From: a bacterium
Lineage (GTDB): Bacteria; Bdellovibrionota_C; UBA2361; RFPC01
Reading direction: 5' to 3'
Length of the DNA stretch: 44,520 nt
Assembly: GCA_009926305.1 (NCBI GenBank)
Contig: RFPC01000013.1
Location: 1 to 44,520, forward strand
Part shown: piece by piece, positions 1 to 9,159 of the stretch
How the letters are laid out: each line of letters begins with the position of its first letter
Position numbering within the stretch: position 1 is the stretch's first letter
Notes under the pieces: model-generated
Database searches by the model: none
The model's input: the letters and a program-made list of their open reading frames with translations, nothing else
Told to the model about the DNA's origin: nothing
Program-made: the position numbers and the translations under genes

Positions 1-337
1 CAGAGGCCAGGTCATCAGAAGGACTTGCCTCAGCAGCCTCTACACTTTCCGACCGGTCTCGACTTCGCCGCCGAATGACATTCCCCTTGCGCCGCTCAAC
101 AACTGTCTTCGTCTCGCCTGTATCTTTATCGACACGACGACGAATTACTTCGCTAGACTTTTTCTCTCCCGCCGCACTCCGGAGCAAAGCCCGTCGAATC
201 TGATCGGCATCAAGCGGATCGAGCGAATTCGAGTGTGAGCGCACTCCGGCTATTCCTAGCTCCTGCGCTTTCGTAATAACTACCTTATTTTCTACTCCAA
301 GCTCTTTTGCAAGCTCGTATACACGCATCTTTGCCAT
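1..337 (-). CDS. infB: Translation initiation factor IF-2, N-terminal part (partial)
   Basis: The ATG at 337-335 opens a frame beginning MAKMRVYELAKELGVENK, the typical IF-2 N-terminal helical subdomain, followed by an Arg/Lys/Glu-rich linker that runs off the left edge without a stop. The GTPase domain lies outside the window. IF-2 delivers initiator tRNA to the 30S subunit. The start is one base beyond the ylxR stop (TAA at 341-339), so it is the fourth gene of the rimP-nusA-ylxR-infB operon and is probably translationally coupled. Identity rests on the N-terminal subdomain plus this strongly conserved gene order. Confidence 0.93.
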   Translation of the reverse strand, partial: MAKMRVYELAKELGVENKVVITKAQELGIAGVRSHSNSLDPLDADQIRRALLRSAAGEKKSSEVIRRRVDKDTGETKTVVERRKGNVIRRRSRDRSESVEAAEASPSDDLAS

Positions 338-338
338 A

Positions 339-926
339 TTAGTCCATCGCCTCTCTTTTTATCTGTGCATTTTCCCTGAGCTTTACCTGACTACTGACAT
401 CAAATCGTGTCGTTGCAGACGTTGCGTTGTCGTATCCTTCCCCCTTTACGACAATCAGTTTTAGTAAGTCTTGTGCTCGTTGTTCAGAAATATTTTCTCG
501 AAAAGCTCGCTGCAAGCGTTGGGGCAAGCAGGCACGTTTGGTGCATTCTATTGAATCATGCACATAGGCCGTTCGACCTGTTACCCACGGTGGACGTCTC
601 CATGTAACAGATGGTCGGAGCACTCCCCAAGTACGGCCGCTGCATGACGATGCTCCGAACTGAAGCTTGCAATCATTCTTTGACGGCATGGGCTGATAGT
701 TGTTCTGCTTCAGCTGATCCAGAGAAATTGAAAAAATCTGTATCAGACTGCCCTGTTCAGCCCTTTCTCGACAGCCGAGGCACATGCGAGTAGGCGGTTG
801 AGCTAACGACGCACCTCCATATGGCGATACCCGAAAAACGCGTGGGGCGTTTCCTCCAGACACTGCCAGCACGGGTAACTCCCGTTCATCTCTGTCCAGA
901 GTATAATCGATTGCTTGTTTCGCCAT
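339..926 (-). CDS. ylxR: YlxR family (DUF448) RNA-binding protein, enlarged
   Basis: It carries the two YlxR hallmarks. One is a cysteine motif RMCLGCRER near residues 47-55. The other is a C-terminal RTAYVH...ECTKRACLPQRLQRAFR segment, seen in broken form around residues 118-143. The position between nusA and infB is the classical ylxR site. Usual family members are about 90-100 residues. This one is 195 because of an N-terminal extension of roughly 45 residues and an insertion between the two motifs. The ATG at 926 is preceded by an AAGG-type ribosome-binding site (AGAAGGGTAGG), which supports the long start. The family is known to bind RNA or RNase P in some bacteria; the role of the extra segments is unknown. 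Confidence 0.85.
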   Translation of the reverse strand: MAKQAIDYTLDRDERELPVLAVSGGNAPRVFRVSPYGGASLAQPPTRMCLGCRERAEQGSLIQIFSISLDQLKQNNYQPMPSKNDCKLQFGASSCSGRTWGVLRPSVTWRRPPWVTGRTAYVHDSIECTKRACLPQRLQRAFRENISEQRAQDLLKLIVVKGEGYDNATSATTRFDVSSQVKLRENAQIKREAMD

Positions 927-991
927 CCTACCCTTCTAAATCCGCGCTTCGTTCTCACGATGTCCGTACCACTCAGTGAACTATCTCGATG

Positions 992-2479
992 CTACAGCAA
1001 ACGAGAGGTTGAGCCTGAGCGAAAGAACGTATTCGTGGCTTCCTTGATTTCTTCTAGCTCTTGTTCGCCGACGACTCCTCTTTCCAGCAGCTCCTCATAA
1101 TCTGCACTTACAAGACTCTGAATGGTTGAGTACCCAGATTCAACGAGCTTTTCCTGAAGCTCACTCCCCAGCATAAGCCGATCAAGATCAGAGAGAGTTT
1201 CCAATGGCTCCGAGGTTTCGCCCAGCTCCAGTGGGTCTGTGGCTGCATCTACCAGCTCTTTTGCCGAGGCCGAGACTGCCTCGGCAAGCTCTTGTGAAAA
1301 TCCATCGATTTCTGCGATGTCTTCAATCGAGGCCTCAGCAACTTCTCGTACCGTCCTATATCCTTCTTGGAAGAGGCGCTCAGACTGCATAAAATCAAGG
1401 CCTGGTATCGCCTCTAGAGCGGTACGTGCCCTCTTCGCTTCCTCCTCTGCTACGGAAACGCTCCGAACATCTATTCTCCATCCACTGAGCTTGCTCGCTA
1501 GCTTCACGTTCTGACCCCGACGACCGATGGCAAGCGACAGCTGATCATCTGCCACAATGACCTCCATCGAGTGCTCATCTTCATCAACAACAACCCGGCT
1601 GACTTCAGCTGGAGAAAGTGCTCGCGCAACAAACGAGGGTTCATCGGGAGTCCATGTAATAATGTCGATTCGCTCTCCGCGAAGCTCCTGCACTACCGCC
1701 TGTACCCGAGATCCCTTCACACCAACACATGCACCGACTGGATCAATGCTCGTTTCGTTCGAATGTACTGCAATCTTCGCTCGTTCTCCCGGCTCTCTAG
1801 CGACGCCTTTGATCTCTATGACTCCCTCACTAATTTCTGGCACCTCTAACTTGAAGAGCTCTTTAAGAAAATCTGGATGCGAACGAGTAAGAATAATCTG
1901 TGGTCCACGAGCAGATGGATCAATATCAAGAATCATTCCTCGAATTCGGTCCCCTTGACGGTATCGCTCCCGAGCAATCTGTTCTCTCCGTGGGCACACC
2001 GCTTCCGTACGACCCAGATTGACAATAAGGTTTCCACGATCATATCGCTGAACGATACCGTTTATGAGATCTCCCTTGCTGTCTTTATACTCTTCAAAAA
2101 TAACTCCACGCTCTGCATCACGTACTTTCTGGATGATAACCTGCTTCGCAGTTTGCGCCGCGATACGCCCGAGCAATTCAGTATCAAGCTTACGCCCGAG
2201 TTCATCACCAACCATTGCATCGGGGTCATATTCGGCTCGAGCTTCCTCTAGCGTAATCTGAATATCAGGATCTTCGACTTTTTCCACCACTGTCTTAAAG
2301 ACCAACACCTCAACCGTACCCAGCTCCGCATCGTACTGAGTCTCTAGGTTTAGGTTGTGTCCGTAATGTTTGCGAGCAGCTGAAAGCATCGCCGACTCGA
2401 TTACTTCGACCAGTATTTCCTGATCTATGCCTTTATCTCTTCCTAGCTGCCCAATAACAGCTCTTAGATCATACGTCAT
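992..2479 (-). CDS. nusA: Transcription termination/antitermination factor NusA
   Basis: At 495 residues it has the NusA layout. The N-terminal RNA-polymerase-binding domain covers about residues 1-125. An S1 domain follows at about 135-200 (GIVQRYDRGNLIVNLGRTEA). Two KH domains follow, including VGACVGVKGSRVQAV and AIGRRGQNVKLASKL. The C-terminus has two helix-hairpin-helix-like acidic repeats (about 360-490). NusA modulates pausing, termination and antitermination. The ATG overlaps the rimP stop (ATGA), showing translational coupling. The next gene, ylxR, begins 65 bases after the stop. Confidence 0.97.
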   Translation of the reverse strand: MTYDLRAVIGQLGRDKGIDQEILVEVIESAMLSAARKHYGHNLNLETQYDAELGTVEVLVFKTVVEKVEDPDIQITLEEARAEYDPDAMVGDELGRKLDTELLGRIAAQTAKQVIIQKVRDAERGVIFEEYKDSKGDLINGIVQRYDRGNLIVNLGRTEAVCPRREQIARERYRQGDRIRGMILDIDPSARGPQIILTRSHPDFLKELFKLEVPEISEGVIEIKGVAREPGERAKIAVHSNETSIDPVGACVGVKGSRVQAVVQELRGERIDIITWTPDEPSFVARALSPAEVSRVVVDEDEHSMEVIVADDQLSLAIGRRGQNVKLASKLSGWRIDVRSVSVAEEEAKRARTALEAIPGLDFMQSERLFQEGYRTVREVAEASIEDIAEIDGFSQELAEAVSASAKELVDAATDPLELGETSEPLETLSDLDRLMLGSELQEKLVESGYSTIQSLVSADYEELLERGVVGEQELEEIKEATNTFFRSGSTSRLL

Positions 2480-3072
2480 TGTCTCTTTCCCTTTTTCTCA
2501 GGTGTAGAAAAATCAAAATCTATTCTTGCTGACGAAATATCAGCAAATGGAATCTTCCAAACTTCGGCGTTCGACTGCTCCTTCAGTTCAACCGTCTCAG
2601 AATCTGCAGCTAAAACGAATCCAGTAATTGTGCGGTCTCGTCCCTCTGCATCAATAAACGCCTTTATTCGTACACGTTCTCCGATAGCCGCCTTAAAATG
2701 TTTAAGCGTCCTAAGCTTTCTATTCACTCCCGGACTTGAAACCTCCAGAAGCGAATGCTCTCCCAGAAATTGATCAAACCGGTCTAACGCCGACAGTTTT
2801 CGTGAAATCGAAGCGCAGTCATCCAACGTTACGCCCCGATCCCCTTCAAGGGGAGCGCGCTGTGGTTGCCTGTCAGATGAGCATTCAACCTGAACCCTAT
2901 CAGACGCCTGACCATCGCCAGTTGGACGACAAAGATAGACGCGAATAACAGTTCTTCCACCAGATGAGGACGGGGAACTCCGCTCTATGTCATAGAGCTC
3001 AAGACCCTCTTGAAGCACTACTGGCTCCACAAGTTCCCACAACTCTTGAAATGTATGGCCTACCTGATTCAT
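2476..3072 (-). CDS. rimP: Ribosome maturation factor RimP
   Basis: RimP assists 30S assembly. The protein shows the N-terminal alpha/beta domain with ELVEPVVLQEGLELYDIE and the conserved LDDCASISRKLSALDRF and LEVSSPGVNRKLRTLKHF motifs. An SH3-like C-terminal domain follows (RTITGFVLAADSETVEL). Its place directly before nusA, with a 4-base ATGA overlap, fits the family. I chose the ATG at 3072 because it places the family core at the start and gives 198 residues; an AAGAAG stretch lies 7 bases upstream. The frame stays open to a GTG at 3192 (238 residues) and also has an ATG at 3102, so the start is uncertain. Confidence 0.9.
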   Translation of the reverse strand: MNQVGHTFQELWELVEPVVLQEGLELYDIERSSPSSSGGRTVIRVYLCRPTGDGQASDRVQVECSSDRQPQRAPLEGDRGVTLDDCASISRKLSALDRFDQFLGEHSLLEVSSPGVNRKLRTLKHFKAAIGERVRIKAFIDAEGRDRTITGFVLAADSETVELKEQSNAEVWKIPFADISSARIDFDFSTPEKKGKRQ

Positions 3073-3685
3073 CTCCAAACTTCTTTTGTACACGACTCCC
3101 ATTATGCAACGTTCGACAGCCGCCTCCTTCTCCTCGCGACAAAGATGCTCCGGCAATGGGGAGTTAGCGGCACTGTTTCGCCTCTCACTCACCCTTCCCA
3201 GACAAACCTCAGCGAAGAGAAAGAGGACACCTAAGCCCTCAGATTGTATCTTGAGAATTCAGGGTCCAGCTTATGCGATTCAAAAGTAGTAACAGCCTCC
3301 AGAGTGACAAGGTCCCTGGCCACCTACCACGCTCAACCCGACATCTCTGCGAGTTGAAATCCCATAAGCTTGGCTTGCTTATCGAACAGCAAACCGGTGA
3401 TGCGTACGAGAGTAAAAGTCCTCTCCATCACCACGAAATTCTAAACAAAATAGGGAACTTGTCAATAGAATCGAAACTTTCGGTGCGGTCGCTCTCCCCT
3501 CTCAACGATGAGACTTCCAGCATTCATCGCGTTGCCCGCTCATACCTCTTCATGAACAGACGCTTGCACCGTAAAATAACACATTCAACTGTATTTCCAG
3601 CATGTTAGAGCCGACTTGCAAGCGCGCTCACGGCTGGCCACAATGACTGCTCACAACTACTCAAGTACGAAAAGAACCTCAACAA
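3073..3685. other. Intergenic region between rimP and gnd
   Basis: About 600 bases separate the rimP start from the gnd stop. Apart from the promoter at 3438-3465 I see no convincing gene. Plus-strand open frames here (for example 3273-3608) lack ribosome-binding sites and look non-coding. I looked for the initiator tRNA that accompanies rimP-nusA in enterobacteria and found no T-loop signature. The rimP frame remains open up to 3192. Confidence 0.5.
3438..3465 (-). promoter_or_regulatory. Sigma70-like promoter for rimP-nusA-ylxR-infB
   Basis: Read on the minus strand, TTGACA (3465-3460) is followed after 16 bases by TAGAAT (3443-3438), a near-consensus pair facing the rimP operon. Transcription would start near 3431, leaving a leader of about 360 bases before the chosen rimP start. 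Confidence 0.55.
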
Positions 3686-5119
3686 CTACTTCTCACCAGC
3701 CCATTCAGTATGAAAGACACCTTCTCTATCCACTCTCTCGTATGTATGTGCCCCAAAGTAGTCTCGCTGCGCCTGAATCAGATTTTGCGGCAAAAATGCA
3801 GTCGTAAACGACTCTAGGTAGCTTAACGCAGAGCTCAATCCAAGAACGGGAACGCCTGCCAGTGCGGAAGTGGCGACAACTTTTCTCAATCCAGCTAGGG
3901 AATCCTCGAGCTGCTTTTGTAGGGTCCCTGCAAATATCAAGTTTGAAAGCTTAGGAGATTCTCTAAAAGCTTCAGAGATTTCAGAAAGAAGTGCAGCGCG
4001 AATGATGCATCCTCCTCTCCATAGCTTCGCAATGCGATCTAACTTCAGGTTCCAGTTATAAACTCGAGAGCTTTCCTGAATAAGTGCCATCCCCTGTGCA
4101 TACGCTATCACCTTACCAGAGAAGAGAGCCTGCTCTATGCAATCAACTTCAAGCGATTCCAGATCTTGATTTGCCAGATCTTGATTTGACTGTAATTTAT
4201 CAAATCGACTCGCACCCTCGACTCTCAATTCCTTTAACGCACTCATTCCGCGAGCATCCACTGCCGCAGAAATTGTCGGGATTGGGACCCCCAACTCTAA
4301 ACTTGCCTGAACAGTCCATCGACCAGTTCCCTTTTGCCCTGCCTTGTCAAGAATCAAATCAACAAGTGATTGAGACGAGTCCTCTGACTTCTTTCTTAAA
4401 ATATCTACGGTGATCTCCATCAAATAAGAATTGAGTCTCCCCCTATTCCATTTGCTGAAAAACGAGGCTATTGATTCATTATCAAGTCGCAATACCTCTT
4501 TCATAAAAAAATAGGCCTCGGCTATCAGTTGCATATCTGCGTACTCAATGCCGTTGTGTACCATCTTTACAAAATGCCCAGCTCCTCCAGGCCCAACATA
4601 GTCAGTGCATGGTTCACCATCGACTTGTGCCGCAATTTTTGCAAAAAGCTCTGAGCAGTGCTCCCAAGTTTTTTGACTGCCTCCCGGCATAATCGAAGGT
4701 CCACGCAAAGCGCCTTCTTCTCCCCCTGAAATTCCGACTCCTAGAAACTCAATGCCGTTTTCGGCACAGGTTTGCACCCTCCGCTCAGTATCAGTGTACA
4801 GAGCATTGCCCCCATCGATTATAATATCTCCTTTTTCAAGATGTGGTATCAGCTCATCAAGAACATGATCCACTGCAGGGCCCGCCTTGATCATTAAAAT
4901 AATACTCCGTGGAGAGGCAGTCTTTTCAATAAGCTCCTCAATCGAAAAAGCACCGATAAAGCGTTGATCTGGGAATCGATTAAGGAATTCCTCTGTAACC
5001 TTCGCGGTACGGTTATAGATTGTTACCGGAAATCCTCTGCTTTCTATATTACGGGCGAGGTTTTCCCCCATTACCGCTAGTCCGAATACTGCTACGTGGG
5101 GAAATGGAGTTGTTGTCAT
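3686..5119 (-). CDS. gnd: 6-phosphogluconate dehydrogenase, decarboxylating
   Basis: The enzyme oxidises 6-phosphogluconate to ribulose 5-phosphate, CO2 and NADPH in the pentose phosphate pathway. The sequence has the N-terminal NADP fold (VAVFGLAVMGENLARNIE), IIDGGNALYTDTERR and the substrate/active-site segment GVGISGGEEGALRGPSIMPGG. GAGHFVKMVHNGIEYADMQ, with the catalytic Lys, and the helical C-terminal domain with GTGRWTVQ follow. The ATG at 5119 is chosen over 5161 because AGGAG stands 4 bases before it and it fits the family N-terminus; length is then 477 residues. A 15-base in-frame tandem duplication lies at 4160-4189. Confidence 0.96.
   Translation of the reverse strand: MTTTPFPHVAVFGLAVMGENLARNIESRGFPVTIYNRTAKVTEEFLNRFPDQRFIGAFSIEELIEKTASPRSIILMIKAGPAVDHVLDELIPHLEKGDIIIDGGNALYTDTERRVQTCAENGIEFLGVGISGGEEGALRGPSIMPGGSQKTWEHCSELFAKIAAQVDGEPCTDYVGPGGAGHFVKMVHNGIEYADMQLIAEAYFFMKEVLRLDNESIASFFSKWNRGRLNSYLMEITVDILRKKSEDSSQSLVDLILDKAGQKGTGRWTVQASLELGVPIPTISAAVDARGMSALKELRVEGASRFDKLQSNQDLANQDLESLEVDCIEQALFSGKVIAYAQGMALIQESSRVYNWNLKLDRIAKLWRGGCIIRAALLSEISEAFRESPKLSNLIFAGTLQKQLEDSLAGLRKVVATSALAGVPVLGLSSALSYLESFTTAFLPQNLIQAQRDYFGAHTYERVDREGVFHTEWAGEK
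4160..4189. repeat. 15-bp tandem duplication inside gnd
   Basis: CAGATCTTGATTTGC at 4160-4174 is followed immediately by CAGATCTTGATTTGA at 4175-4189 (14 of 15 bases identical). In the minus-strand gnd frame this encodes the repeated peptide NQDLANQDLE, so the frame is kept. Confidence 0.9.
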
Positions 5120-5243
5120 GATTCTCCTACGAATGAAAGCCACTACCGTACGTGTGTCCATACGGCCTAATTAAACTTGCACAGATAGCACCTCGAGTAT
5201 ACTCCTAGCCAAAATTTTTTTCATGAGCGACTACCAAACCCAA

Positions 5244-6098
5244 CTACGGTAATGGCCAATCAATTCCCTCTTCAACAAATGAGGCTACCTTCACTTCGCT
5301 TTTTCCGTATTCTATCTGATAGAGCTCCCCTTCGCTTAACTCTATTGCGGTGAGTTTACTGCCATATACAAGTCCAGTGTCGATCCCTATTTTATAAGGC
5401 AAGTGAAACTTCACCTGTTCGAATGGGGTATGTCCGTAAATAATTATTTTGCGAAACGAATGAATATTACTTATGAATTCGTTCCGTATCCAAAAAATAT
5501 CATCGTCAATCTGATGAGAGAGTGGACGTAGCGCGTTCAGTCCCGCATGCACAAAAACAAACTTTTCTGATACAATATACCGAGTTAATTGCTCGAAAAA
5601 TTGCATATGGCTCTTAGGAATCTGAGTAAGAGCATCCTCTGGTCTTGGGTCACTCTTCAGGCCATAGCTTTCAAGACACTCTCGTCCACCGTTGTGAAGG
5701 TAGGAGGAGGCTGATTCACTCCCCTCTTCAAAGAGCCAATCGAGAAGCATCTCTTCATGATTTCCCTTCAAGAAGTAGTTATCTGACTTCAGACGACTTT
5801 TCAAACTCAAGAGGCATTGAATAACCTCCTTGGATGCTGGGCCTCGGTCAATATAGTCACCAATGAATATTAAAGCATCGCCAGCGCCGAGATCTTTCTC
5901 TCTCTCGATAAAATCTACAAGGGTGTTTAGCTCGGCAACACAACCGTGCACATCTCCTATAACAAACACTCGACGCCCATTAAAAGAACAGGTGAGGTGC
6001 TCCGCATCAGCTTGAAGATCGCTATCTTGATCATCTACGTCCGAGTATGAGCCCTGCTTTTTGCGCCCTTTTGAAACGTTTGTTTTGCCAGCGGTCAT
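5244..6098 (-). CDS. PPP-type serine/threonine protein phosphatase (metallophosphoesterase)
   Basis: This is a calcineurin-like phosphoesterase with all phosphatase signature motifs in order: GDVHGC, GDYIDRG, GNHEE, a later HAGL and YGHTPF. These supply the metal-binding Asp, His and Asn residues of the bacterial PPP family (PrpA/PphA-like protein phosphatases and ApaH relatives). The ATG at 6098 follows GGAAGGGG at a workable distance, giving 284 residues; the frame opens upstream to 6152 without a good ribosome-binding site. It sits between lepA and gnd on the same strand. Whether it acts on phosphoproteins or on dinucleotides cannot be decided here. Confidence 0.85.
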   Translation of the reverse strand: MTAGKTNVSKGRKKQGSYSDVDDQDSDLQADAEHLTCSFNGRRVFVIGDVHGCVAELNTLVDFIEREKDLGAGDALIFIGDYIDRGPASKEVIQCLLSLKSRLKSDNYFLKGNHEEMLLDWLFEEGSESASSYLHNGGRECLESYGLKSDPRPEDALTQIPKSHMQFFEQLTRYIVSEKFVFVHAGLNALRPLSHQIDDDIFWIRNEFISNIHSFRKIIIYGHTPFEQVKFHLPYKIGIDTGLVYGSKLTAIELSEGELYQIEYGKSEVKVASFVEEGIDWPLP

Positions 6099-6187
6099 AA
6101 ACCCCTTCCAATGAGTAACGATCACAGATTCTAGCTGCCGCACCTCCAGCATATGCCGATTGTAGGGATATGAGCTAGGGAAGAATA

Positions 6188-7996
6188 CTAGCCGTCATTC
6201 AGTTTGAGTACAGCAAGAAATGCCTCCTGAGGAATACTTACTTTCCCCACCTGCTTCATTCTTTTCTTTCCGCGTTTTTGCTTTTCTAAAAGCTTTCGCT
6301 TCCGAGTAATGTCCCCACCATAACACTTAGCAGTCACATTTTTTCTCAAGGCCTTCACTGTTGAACGTGCAATAATCCGAGTTCCGATTGCAGCTTGAAT
6401 CGCCACATCAAACATCTGACGCTCAATGACCTCTTGGAGCTTCTCTGTAAGCAATTTTCCGCGTTGATAGGCGGCTTCACGATGAACGACAACACTCAGG
6501 GCATCCACCACATCACCATTGAGCATTACATCGAGCTTCACGAGCGGAGCAGCTTCATAGCCTACCATTTCATAATCGAAAGAGGCGTATCCTTTGGTCG
6601 CACTCTTCATCCGATCATGAAAATCAAGCACTATTTCACTCAAAGGAAGATTGTAATGAACTACTGCTCGGTCAGCTACTGGAAAGCTGAGATTTGTCTG
6701 ACGGCCGCGCTTCTCCTCACAAAGTCCTAAGACGGCACCAAGATACTCTTTCGGACAATGGATAGTAGCATCAACACGAGGCTCTTCGATTATGCTCATC
6801 TCCTGAGCTGGAGGTAACATACTTGGATTATCTACAAGAATTATTTCTCCTGATTCTGTAGTCACACGCAGGACGACAGAAGGAGCCGTAGTAATAAGAT
6901 CGAGTTCAAACTCTCTCTCAAGCCGCTCTTGTATAATCTCCATGTGGAGCATACCTAGGTATCCACATCGAAATCCAAAGCCAAGAGCTACTGATGTCTC
7001 GGGCTCAAAAGTAAATGAAGCATCATTTAATCGGAGCTTATCAAGAGCGGTACGGAGTGATTCATAATCGGCAGCATCAACCGGAAACAAGCCACCAAAA
7101 ACCATAGGCTTTACTTCCTTAAAACCTGCCAGCGGCTCCGCAGCCAATCCTTTAAGATGCGTGACGGTGTCTCCGATCTTTACGTCCTGAAGGGTTTTTA
7201 TTGCGGCTGAGAAATATCCCACATCGCCAGCAGTGAGTTCTGGAACTTCAACCGGGTGCGGCGTAAAGACTCCCATTTTATAGACTTCATACTCTGCTTT
7301 CGATGAGAGAAACTGAATCTTATCCCCAGGACGCAATGTTCCAGAAACAATACGGACTTGCACCACGACACCTAAATACGAATCAAACCATGAGTCATAT
7401 ACCATAGCTCGAAGAAGTCCGTCGTCGAATGGCTCTTTCGGAGGAGGAACTTTCTCTACAATAGCCTCAAGCAAATTCTCTACGCCCAGACCTGTTTTGG
7501 CGCTTACATGAATTGCTTCTGTTGCATCTAACCCGATGACATGCTCAATTTCCTCACTGACCTTATCGACATCGGCACTCTCAAGATCAATCTTATTGAG
7601 CACTGGCACTATTTCGAGATCGTTCTCAATGGCAACAAAAACATTGGCAAGCGTTTGAGCTTCAACCCCCTGAGTAGCATCGACCACTAGCAATGCGCCC
7701 TCACATGCCGCAAGACTGCGAGACACCTCATAGTGGAAATCAACATGTCCCGGCGTATCAATGAGGTTTAATGTATAGATGTTGCCGTTTTTTGCTTTAT
7801 ATGGAATTCGCACTGTTTGCGCTTTAATCGTAATCCCACGCTCTCGTTCGAGTTCCAATTTATCCAAGAACTGCTCTTGCATTTCTCTCTGTTGCAGGGC
7901 TCCAGTACACTCAAGAAGCCTATCCGCAAGAGTAGACTTCCCATGATCAACGTGGGCTATGATGCTAAAGTTTCGTACTCTTTCTCTTGGGGTCAC
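6188..7996 (-). CDS. lepA: Elongation factor 4 (LepA), ribosome back-translocating GTPase
   Basis: LepA is a ribosome-bound translational GTPase. The G motifs are clear: [17 protein letters not shown] and NKID. EF-G-like domains II to V follow. The LepA-specific C-terminal domain ends with [18 protein letters not shown] and [11 protein letters not shown]. The GTG at 7996 lies 8 bases after GGAG and gives 602 residues, close to the family length. A TTG at 8014 would add six residues. Downstream on the same strand is the PPP phosphatase. Confidence 0.97.
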   Translation of the reverse strand: MTPRERVRNFSIIAHVDHGKSTLADRLLECTGALQQREMQEQFLDKLELERERGITIKAQTVRIPYKAKNGNIYTLNLIDTPGHVDFHYEVSRSLAACEGALLVVDATQGVEAQTLANVFVAIENDLEIVPVLNKIDLESADVDKVSEEIEHVIGLDATEAIHVSAKTGLGVENLLEAIVEKVPPPKEPFDDGLLRAMVYDSWFDSYLGVVVQVRIVSGTLRPGDKIQFLSSKAEYEVYKMGVFTPHPVEVPELTAGDVGYFSAAIKTLQDVKIGDTVTHLKGLAAEPLAGFKEVKPMVFGGLFPVDAADYESLRTALDKLRLNDASFTFEPETSVALGFGFRCGYLGMLHMEIIQERLEREFELDLITTAPSVVLRVTTESGEIILVDNPSMLPPAQEMSIIEEPRVDATIHCPKEYLGAVLGLCEEKRGRQTNLSFPVADRAVVHYNLPLSEIVLDFHDRMKSATKGYASFDYEMVGYEAAPLVKLDVMLNGDVVDALSVVVHREAAYQRGKLLTEKLQEVIERQMFDVAIQAAIGTRIIARSTVKALRKNVTAKCYGGDITRKRKLLEKQKRGKKRMKQVGKVSIPQEAFLAVLKLNDG

Positions 7997-8082
7997 CCTA
8001 CTGTCTCCGTGCAATGATGAGCTTGGCTTTTTGCCATCATATTTCGCTTAAGCTTTATCACGAGTAGGCTCCTTTTCATGAC

Positions 8083-9021
8083 TTATTGCGCGTTGTCTCT
8101 CGATGTATACGATTGAAGTGTCTGACTCAAGCCAGAATGCAACGTTTCCCTCGTGCTCCAGCCAAGCATATCAGCTGCAGCTCTCGGATCGATCGCACTC
8201 CTGCTCTGTTCACCCTCTCGCGCAGGGGCAAAAATAAGCTCCGAATCGCTGTTCGCCACATTTTTCATGATGGCAAACAACTCACTAACCGACGTTTCAA
8301 TACCAGTTCCGATATTAAAGCACCCTGCATCTCGTCTCTCTTGAATGGCTGCTATAACTGCCTCAACCACATCTCCAACATATATGAAATCTCTAGTCTG
8401 GGAACCATCACCGAAAATTGTACACGCCTCTCCCTTTAATAAGCGTTCAGCAAATATTGCAACAACCCCGGCCTCTCCATGAGGATTCTGTCTGGGACCA
8501 TAAACATTTCCCAGCCTCAATACAGTGTACGATAGTCCGATTAGACGGTGCCAGAAATCAAGATAAAGCTCTCCGAATCGCTTGTGTAATCCATATAAGC
8601 TCTCTGGCAATATCGGCGCACTCTCGTTCGTTGGAACGGAGTCAGTATCTCCATATATTGCACCCCCAGTCGAAAGAAACACCACGTGGGGTGCCTCGTT
8701 TGCCAGCTGCTTGAGCGCATTGAGCATTTTCAAAAATCCGACTACATTCACCGCCGCATCGAGGCCGGGATCCTCCATACTGGTTCGCACTGAGATTTGG
8801 GCAGCTGCATGGATCAGAATCTGCGGTTGAAATTCTAGAACTGCTTCAATCGCAACAGATGAATCAATTGATGCCTCTAACAAGCGCACATCTTGAGGGA
8901 CATTGCTCCGAAATCCAGAGGAGAGGTCATCAATGACAAGAATATCGTGAGAGTCCGACAACAGTCGGTCTACAATATGAGAACCTATAAATCCAGCACC
9001 ACCGGTCACAACAACTCGCAT
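8083..9021 (-). CDS. NAD-dependent sugar-nucleotide epimerase (GalE-like)
   Basis: An extended short-chain dehydrogenase/reductase: N-terminal GGAGFIGS nucleotide-binding motif, a Ser/Thr region at LSTGGAIYGD and the catalytic YGLHK (YxxxK). RLGNVYGPRQNPHGEAGV and GDGSQTRDFIYVGDV follow; this set is typical of UDP-glucose 4-epimerase-like enzymes. The ATG at 9021 has AAGGAG six bases upstream. It ends the polysaccharide gene block, next to UDP-xylose synthase and UDP-glucose dehydrogenase. The substrate could be UDP-glucose, UDP-glucuronate or UDP-xylose; sequence reading does not distinguish these. Confidence 0.85.
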   Translation of the reverse strand: MRVVVTGGAGFIGSHIVDRLLSDSHDILVIDDLSSGFRSNVPQDVRLLEASIDSSVAIEAVLEFQPQILIHAAAQISVRTSMEDPGLDAAVNVVGFLKMLNALKQLANEAPHVVFLSTGGAIYGDTDSVPTNESAPILPESLYGLHKRFGELYLDFWHRLIGLSYTVLRLGNVYGPRQNPHGEAGVVAIFAERLLKGEACTIFGDGSQTRDFIYVGDVVEAVIAAIQERRDAGCFNIGTGIETSVSELFAIMKNVANSDSELIFAPAREGEQSRSAIDPRAAADMLGWSTRETLHSGLSQTLQSYTSRDNAQ

Positions 9022-9159
9022 TCCTCACTCCTTCTGAGACTCTTTTCTTTAAGACTCATGCACAATGAGCCAAACCACACAGTTGGTCCCTATCCCGACC
9101 AATCTCACCTCTCTCCCAAGCCAGAACTCTCCTCAAGAAATTGCCATTCCGCTTTCCAT

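Noticed and set aside
1557-1958. Long plus-strand frames opposite nusA (133 and 124 codons)
   Set aside because: They lie antisense to a clear NusA gene, have no ribosome-binding sites and no recognisable domains; Ser/Arg-rich composition is typical of antisense shadows.
3273-3608. Plus-strand 111-codon frame between rimP and gnd
   Set aside because: No ribosome-binding site or recognisable domain, and the minus-strand promoter at 3438-3465 runs through it.
3073-3685. Initiator tRNA upstream of rimP-nusA
   Set aside because: No T-loop or acceptor-stem signature was found on either strand.
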